From contig CAISKH010000493.1 of the NCBI GenBank assembly GCA_903885865.1, positions 1 to 8,966 of the forward strand: 8,966 bases of DNA, read 5' to 3'. Positions 5,497-8,966 of this stretch are shown piece by piece. Below the pieces are notes generated by a model, which was given only the letters and a program-made list of their open reading frames with translations, ran no database searches and was not told the DNA's origin. The position numbers were made by a program, and so were the translations under genes. Source of the stretch: an uncultured Mucilaginibacter sp. Lineage in GTDB: Bacteria; Bacteroidota; Bacteroidia; Sphingobacteriales; Sphingobacteriaceae. How positions within the stretch are numbered: position 1 is the first letter of the stretch; each line of letters begins with the position of its first letter.

Positions 5497-6552
5497 ACTT
5501 AGGCCGGTATTTTGATTCGTTCAGTATTTTTTGCGCGTCACCGTCGGACATTAACTTGGGGAGGGTAACTTCGGGATGCTTATCCATATATTGTTTTACT
5601 ATTTGCCACCCCGTCCATACTCCCAGTTTTGGGGCCGATTGGTTATGTTCGCCCAATTCGGGCGTGAAAGGCGCCTCAGTTAAATAGTGCTGTATTTTTT
5701 GATAATCGGTTTCGTACAATAAATTCTCCTCCAAAAAGTAGCCCCATATTTGCGCTTCATTGTTCTGGCACCATTTTAACTTTGGCACGGTATAACCTAT
5801 TTTTATGGTATCAGGCGCGTCGGGTAATACCTGGTCCATAAAATACATTATTTTGCCATTGTATATCATTTTAGATAACAAGGTCTTATCATCATCGCTC
5901 TCAGGAAACAGGTCTTCGCGGATAACACCTTCAGAAACACGGGCCGTAATGTATTCGGGTGTATAACGGCGTGAGAGGTAACGTGGAATACTCGCTGTAA
6001 GCGCCGGGTAGAATTTAGAATTGGCGCCTAAAAACATATCCAGCCCAATAGCAAAATAATTATCGCCAATCATAGTTTGCGCCTGGAAGCCCGAAAAATA
6101 AGTATAAATATTTGCCGGTAACTTTGCGGCCGGGTAGTAGTATTTAATATGTTTAAAAGCATCCGCTATTTCAAGGCTTTGCTTTTCCATATTGCCCGGG
6201 TAAACAGAATCCACCTCATGTTTCAGGTCGAGATAAGGCTGCCTGCCATTTTGCCCCGTGTTAAAAATTTCCCTTAAAGTACTAAAGTAAGCAGTGTCCT
6301 TTATATTGGTGGCGGGGATGATTACATTGATAAAATCATTATAAAACACACCGTATTTTTTTGCAGCGAATCGGCCTGTGCGGCCATTGGTTTTGTACGC
6401 ATGTTGTCAAAATCATGATCAAAGCGTTCTATTTTAACAGTAATTGGTATATTGCTTACATCAATTTTTTTACCGCGGCTACAGGCAGTAATAAACAGAC
6501 CAACGAAAAAAAATAGGTAAATTTGTTTGATTTTGCAGGTGGCTTGTATCAT
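5495..6552 (-). pseudogene. gldB: GldB-family lipoprotein, split by a -1 frameshift
   Basis: Two frames together encode one GldB-like protein of about 352 residues. The first (from ATG at 6552) has a lipoprotein signal, Lys7/Lys9, a hydrophobic core and lipobox FITAC with Cys24, then the family-like VSNIPITVKIERFDHDFDNM and TKPMAAQADSLQK up to residue 65. The second (5495-6349 and a few bases upstream) continues directly with KYGVFYNDFIN. It includes YTYFSGF, IGLDMFLG, LSRRYTPEYI and, near the end, APKLGVWTGWQIVKQYM and HPEVTLPKLM, all like GldB. GldB is an envelope lipoprotein required for gliding in flavobacteria, with homologues in non-gliding Bacteroidota. The frames join if the A7 tract (minus strand, 6362-6356) had eight As. 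The gene may be a pseudogene, may hold a sequencing error, or may be expressed by slippage. It reads divergently from nadE; an exact -7-like TAATTTTG lies at 6574-6567. Confidence 0.8.
6354..6363 (-). other. Slippery A7 tract at the gldB frameshift point
   Basis: On the minus strand the message reads CTG CAA AAA AAT ACG in the first frame. Moving back by one gives CAA AAA AAA TAC GGT, which restores LQKKYGVFYNDF. The bases around the shift, A AAA AAT, fit the X XXY YYZ form of a -1 ribosomal slippery site, and an A7 run is also prone to polymerase slippage. The sequence alone cannot separate these from a mutation or a miscalled homopolymer. Confidence 0.75.
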
Positions 6553-6566
6553 TTTTATACTTTCAT

Positions 6567-6574
6567 CAAAATTA
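6567..6574 (-). promoter_or_regulatory. Candidate -7 box of the gldB promoter
   Basis: On the minus strand TAATTTTG matches TAnnTTTG exactly and ends 14 bp before the ATG of the gldB-like gene. A TTCG about 22 bp further upstream may serve as a weak -33 element. It lies in the 65-bp divergent spacer shared with nadE. The nadE promoter is less clear: TATTATTTGC at 6578-6587 has one base too many between TA and TTTG. Confidence 0.42.
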
Positions 6575-6617
6575 AAATATTATTTGCACTTACCATCGAA
6601 TTCATGACGCGTAATAT

Positions 6618-8267
6618 ATGAAAATAGCATTAGCCCAGCTTAACTATCACGTTGGAAATTTTGAGTTGAATACAGCCAAGATCATTCAGCATATAAAAAA
6701 GGCACGTAAAAACGGAACCGACCTGGTTGTTTTTGCTGAATTATGTGTTTGTGGATACCCTGCGCGCGATTTCCTGGAGTTTAGCGAGTTTATTAATCAG
6801 TGTGCCGTCGCCGCTCAAAAAATTGCTGCCGAATGTACCGGTATTGCCTGCATTATTGGTTTGCCTATCCCCAATCATAAAACGGAAGGCAAGGAGCTTA
6901 ACAACTCCGCTTATTTTATTGAAAACGGAAAAGTAACGGGTATTGTAAACAAAGCGCTGCTGCCCAACTATGACATTTTTGATGAATACCGCTATTTTGA
7001 GCCTTCAACAGAATTTAATTGCATTGAATTTAAGGGGCACCGTATAGCCCTTACCATTTGCGAGGACCTGTGGAACACTATCGAAAATCCGTTGTATATA
7101 ACCCGGCCAATGGATACGCTGATCAAACAAAAGCCTGATGTAATGATTAATATAGCGGCCTCGCCATTTGCTTATAACCATGACGAAGAGCGCATAGCGA
7201 TTTTAAAAGACAATGCCGCCCGCTATAATTTGCCTCTGTTTTATGTAAACCATGTGGGTGCGCAAACCGAATTGATATTTGATGGCGGATCGTTGGTTTT
7301 TGATAAAGCAGGCAATGTGGTCGATGAACTGCCTTATTTTAAGGAAAGCCTGGCCTATTACACGTTAGGGGATAAAGGCGATATTTCTTTTGATCATACG
7401 CCGACAGTTAAAAAAATACGCGATACCAATATTGAGCAAATACATGAAGCGCTTATTTTGGGCATCAGGGATTATTTTTCTAAATCGGGCTTTACCCGTG
7501 CCATATTAGGGTTATCAGGTGGTATTGATTCGGCAGTGGTATGCGCGCTGGCTGCCGAGGCGCTGGGCGCCGAAAATGTAATGGCGGTATTGCTGCCATC
7601 TAAATTCTCAAGCGATCACTCCCTGAAAGATGCCGAGGACCTGGTAAAGAACCTGGGCTGTATGCACGAAATTGTGCCCATAAAACATATTACCGAAGCG
7701 TTTGAAACCGCTTTATATCCGCAGTTTAAAAACCTGCCGTTCAATATTGCCGAAGAAAATATACAATCGCGCAGCCGCGCCGTATTGCTGATGGCCATGT
7801 GCAATAAATTCGGTTATATTTTACTAAATACATCAAATAAAAGTGAGGCCGCTGTGGGTTACGGGACTTTATATGGCGATATGTGCGGCGGTATTTCCGT
7901 GATCGGCGATGTATATAAAACCCAGGTTTTTGAACTGGCAAGGCATATTAACTGCGACGGCGAAATTATCCCCGAAAATTCTATTATTAAGCCACCGTCA
8001 GCCGAGCTAAGGCCCGGGCAAAAAGATTCGGATTCGTTGCCTGAATATGATATACTGGATAAAATATTAGCAGAATATATTGAGCACCGTTGCTCGGCCG
8101 CCGAGATCGTAAAAATGGGTTATGACGAACAAACCGTACATCGTGCCATAAGGCTCATTAACCTGGCGGAACATAAACGTTACCAAACCCCGCCAATTTT
8201 AAGGGTATCGCCCAAGGCGTTCGGCATGGGCAGGCGCATGCCTATTGTTGGGAAATATTTGCAGTAA
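6618..8267 (+). CDS. nadE: Glutamine-dependent NAD+ synthetase NadE
   Basis: This is a complete 549-residue two-domain enzyme that makes NAD+ from nicotinic acid adenine dinucleotide, ATP and glutamine in the cytosol, the last step of both de novo synthesis and salvage. The N-terminal nitrilase-type glutaminase (about 1-260) has the full Glu-Lys-Cys triad: E41 (VVFAELCVCGYP), K112 (NKALLPNYDIFDE) and C148 (LTICEDLW). The C-terminal synthetase (about 270-549) has the ATP-pyrophosphatase loop SGGIDS at 300-305. It also has SRSRAVLLM, NTSNKSEAAVGYGTLYGDMCG and KPPSAELRPGQKDSDSLPEYD, all characteristic of the family. Length matches the bacterial bifunctional form with a short glutaminase domain. 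ATG at 6618 gives the canonical start MKIALAQLNYHVGN. It is divergent from gldB and ends 25 bp from the converging TlpA-type gene, with no obvious terminator between them. No defect is seen. Confidence 0.97.
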   Translation: MKIALAQLNYHVGNFELNTAKIIQHIKKARKNGTDLVVFAELCVCGYPARDFLEFSEFINQCAVAAQKIAAECTGIACIIGLPIPNHKTEGKELNNSAYFIENGKVTGIVNKALLPNYDIFDEYRYFEPSTEFNCIEFKGHRIALTICEDLWNTIENPLYITRPMDTLIKQKPDVMINIAASPFAYNHDEERIAILKDNAARYNLPLFYVNHVGAQTELIFDGGSLVFDKAGNVVDELPYFKESLAYYTLGDKGDISFDHTPTVKKIRDTNIEQIHEALILGIRDYFSKSGFTRAILGLSGGIDSAVVCALAAEALGAENVMAVLLPSKFSSDHSLKDAEDLVKNLGCMHEIVPIKHITEAFETALYPQFKNLPFNIAEENIQSRSRAVLLMAMCNKFGYILLNTSNKSEAAVGYGTLYGDMCGGISVIGDVYKTQVFELARHINCDGEIIPENSIIKPPSAELRPGQKDSDSLPEYDILDKILAEYIEHRCSAAEIVKMGYDEQTVHRAIRLINLAEHKRYQTPPILRVSPKAFGMGRRMPIVGKYLQ

Positions 8268-8292
8268 TAAAAGTCGCGTGGGGTAGCGTTTA

Positions 8293-8966
8293 TCACCTCC
8301 CAAACAACTCTGCCAGTTTATCATCCAGGTCGGTGCCGCGCAGGTTTTTGGCAATGATCTTTCCGTCGGGGTCTAAAAGAAAGTTGGAGGGTATAGCGCC
8401 TACAAAATAGAGTGCGGCGGCCTGGTTACCCCAAAATTTAAGGTCAGATACCTGCGTCCAGTCTAAGCCATCTTTTTTTATAGCATTTAGCCAATCAGCT
8501 TTACCATCGGGTCGGTCTAATGATACGCCCAGCATGGTGAAATTTTTAACTTTATACTTGTTATACGTCCGCACCGTATTGGGGTTTTCGTCGCGGCAAG
8601 GGCCGCACCAGGAGGCCCAAAAATCAATTAATACATATTTGCCCCTGAATGATGAAAGGCTTACCGGGTTGCCATTTACATCGGGTTGTATAAAATCGGG
8701 GGCAATGGCCCCAATAGCGGTGATCTTTGAATTATCAATAGTTTGTTTGAGCCTTTTGGCGGTTTCCGTTTCTTTTATCGATGGGTTTAAAGCATTATAC
8801 ATACTTTCCATTTCCGCAGGGTTGGTACCCTGTTGGCCCAATTGATTTAATACATAAAGGCTCAAAAAACTGGCAGGATGAAGCACCACGAAGCTTGTCA
8901 GAATTGATCTTTGCTTTTCCTGTAAGGCTTTAAATTTTACATTCATAGCATGTGTGAACTCTGCTG
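8293..8966 (-). CDS. TlpA-like thioredoxin-family protein (5' end beyond window)
   Basis: The frame is open to the right edge, so the N-terminus is missing; an internal Met at 8946 is not necessarily the start, because six upstream codons (AEFTHA) stay in frame. The visible helical part (numbered from that Met, about 1-70, with SFVVLHPASFLSLYVLN) resembles the region that precedes the thioredoxin domain in Bacteroidota DUF4369/TlpA fusions. The thioredoxin domain follows with APDFIQPDVNGNPVSLSSFRGKYVLIDFWASWC. It has the redox pair C114-G-P-C117, the cis-proline at P186 (GAIPSNFLLD) and the end GTDLDDKLAEL. Such proteins are usually exported thiol:disulfide oxidoreductases in the periplasm, often kept reduced and acting in cytochrome or general thiol maturation; the specific partner is unknown. 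A signal peptide or lipobox would be upstream of the window. It converges on nadE with a 25-bp gap. Confidence 0.9.
   Translation of the reverse strand, partial: AEFTHAMNVKFKALQEKQRSILTSFVVLHPASFLSLYVLNQLGQQGTNPAEMESMYNALNPSIKETETAKRLKQTIDNSKITAIGAIAPDFIQPDVNGNPVSLSSFRGKYVLIDFWASWCGPCRDENPNTVRTYNKYKVKNFTMLGVSLDRPDGKADWLNAIKKDGLDWTQVSDLKFWGNQAAALYFVGAIPSNFLLDPDGKIIAKNLRGTDLDDKLAELFGR

Noticed and set aside
5495..6349. The second half of gldB as an independent gene starting at GTG 6349.
   Set aside because: The frame is continuous in sequence similarity with the upstream half through KYGVFYNDF, and a separate product would lack the lipoprotein signal.
8268..8292. A bidirectional terminator between the converging nadE and TlpA-type genes.
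   Set aside because: The 25-bp gap contains no stem longer than about 3 bp and no T-run.
8534..8845. A 103-residue plus-strand open frame.
   Set aside because: It is antisense to the TlpA-type gene, which carries the CGPC motif and full thioredoxin fold signals.

Overview
The window looks like chromosomal DNA of a Bacteroidota bacterium, most likely Sphingobacteriaceae (Mucilaginibacter/Pedobacter type). The reasons are the TAnnTTTG-type promoter boxes, the lack of strong Shine-Dalgarno sequences, the lipoprotein style, a GldB-family protein beside nadE, a TlpA-type thioredoxin with the layout common in this phylum, and several short palindromic repeat families. This placement rests on pattern recognition, not on a database search.

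Layout. Positions 1-1049 (minus strand) hold a two-gene stress-type operon: an ECF sigma factor followed after 3 bp by a single-pass anti-sigma factor that runs off the left edge. A 229-bp divergent spacer leads to a small orphan lipoprotein (plus, 1279-1668), then a complete FabG-type reductase (plus, 1807-2550). Between fabG and the next gene are two heptameric ACGT arrays facing each other as an imperfect inverted repeat (2550-2675). Next is a 709-residue membrane-anchored VWA protein with a central Rossmann/amidotransferase-like segment (2680-4809); a palindromic repeat appears to be inserted in frame in its VWA domain. A 61-residue two-helix membrane protein (4931-5116) has its own promoter-like box and a strong terminator. 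The 378-bp gene-free stretch 5117-5494 is packed with short palindromes and GTGATTCAC repeats. A gldB-like lipoprotein gene (minus, 6552-5495) is split by a -1 frameshift at an A7 tract. Divergent from it is nadE, glutamine-dependent NAD+ synthetase (plus, 6618-8267). The right edge carries the 3' part of a TlpA/thioredoxin-family gene (minus, 8966-8293).

How the genes relate. The sigma/anti-sigma pair is a regulatory unit. FabG (fatty-acid elongation) and NadE (NAD+ synthesis) are core metabolism. GldB, the VWA protein, the orphan lipoprotein and the TlpA protein are predicted to act at the cell envelope. I see no defence system, CRISPR array, tRNA, rRNA or complete transposon. The most unusual items are the gldB frameshift at a slippery sequence with no gldC following it, the palindrome domesticated inside a VWA domain, the inverted heptameric arrays, and the density of distinct palindromic repeats.
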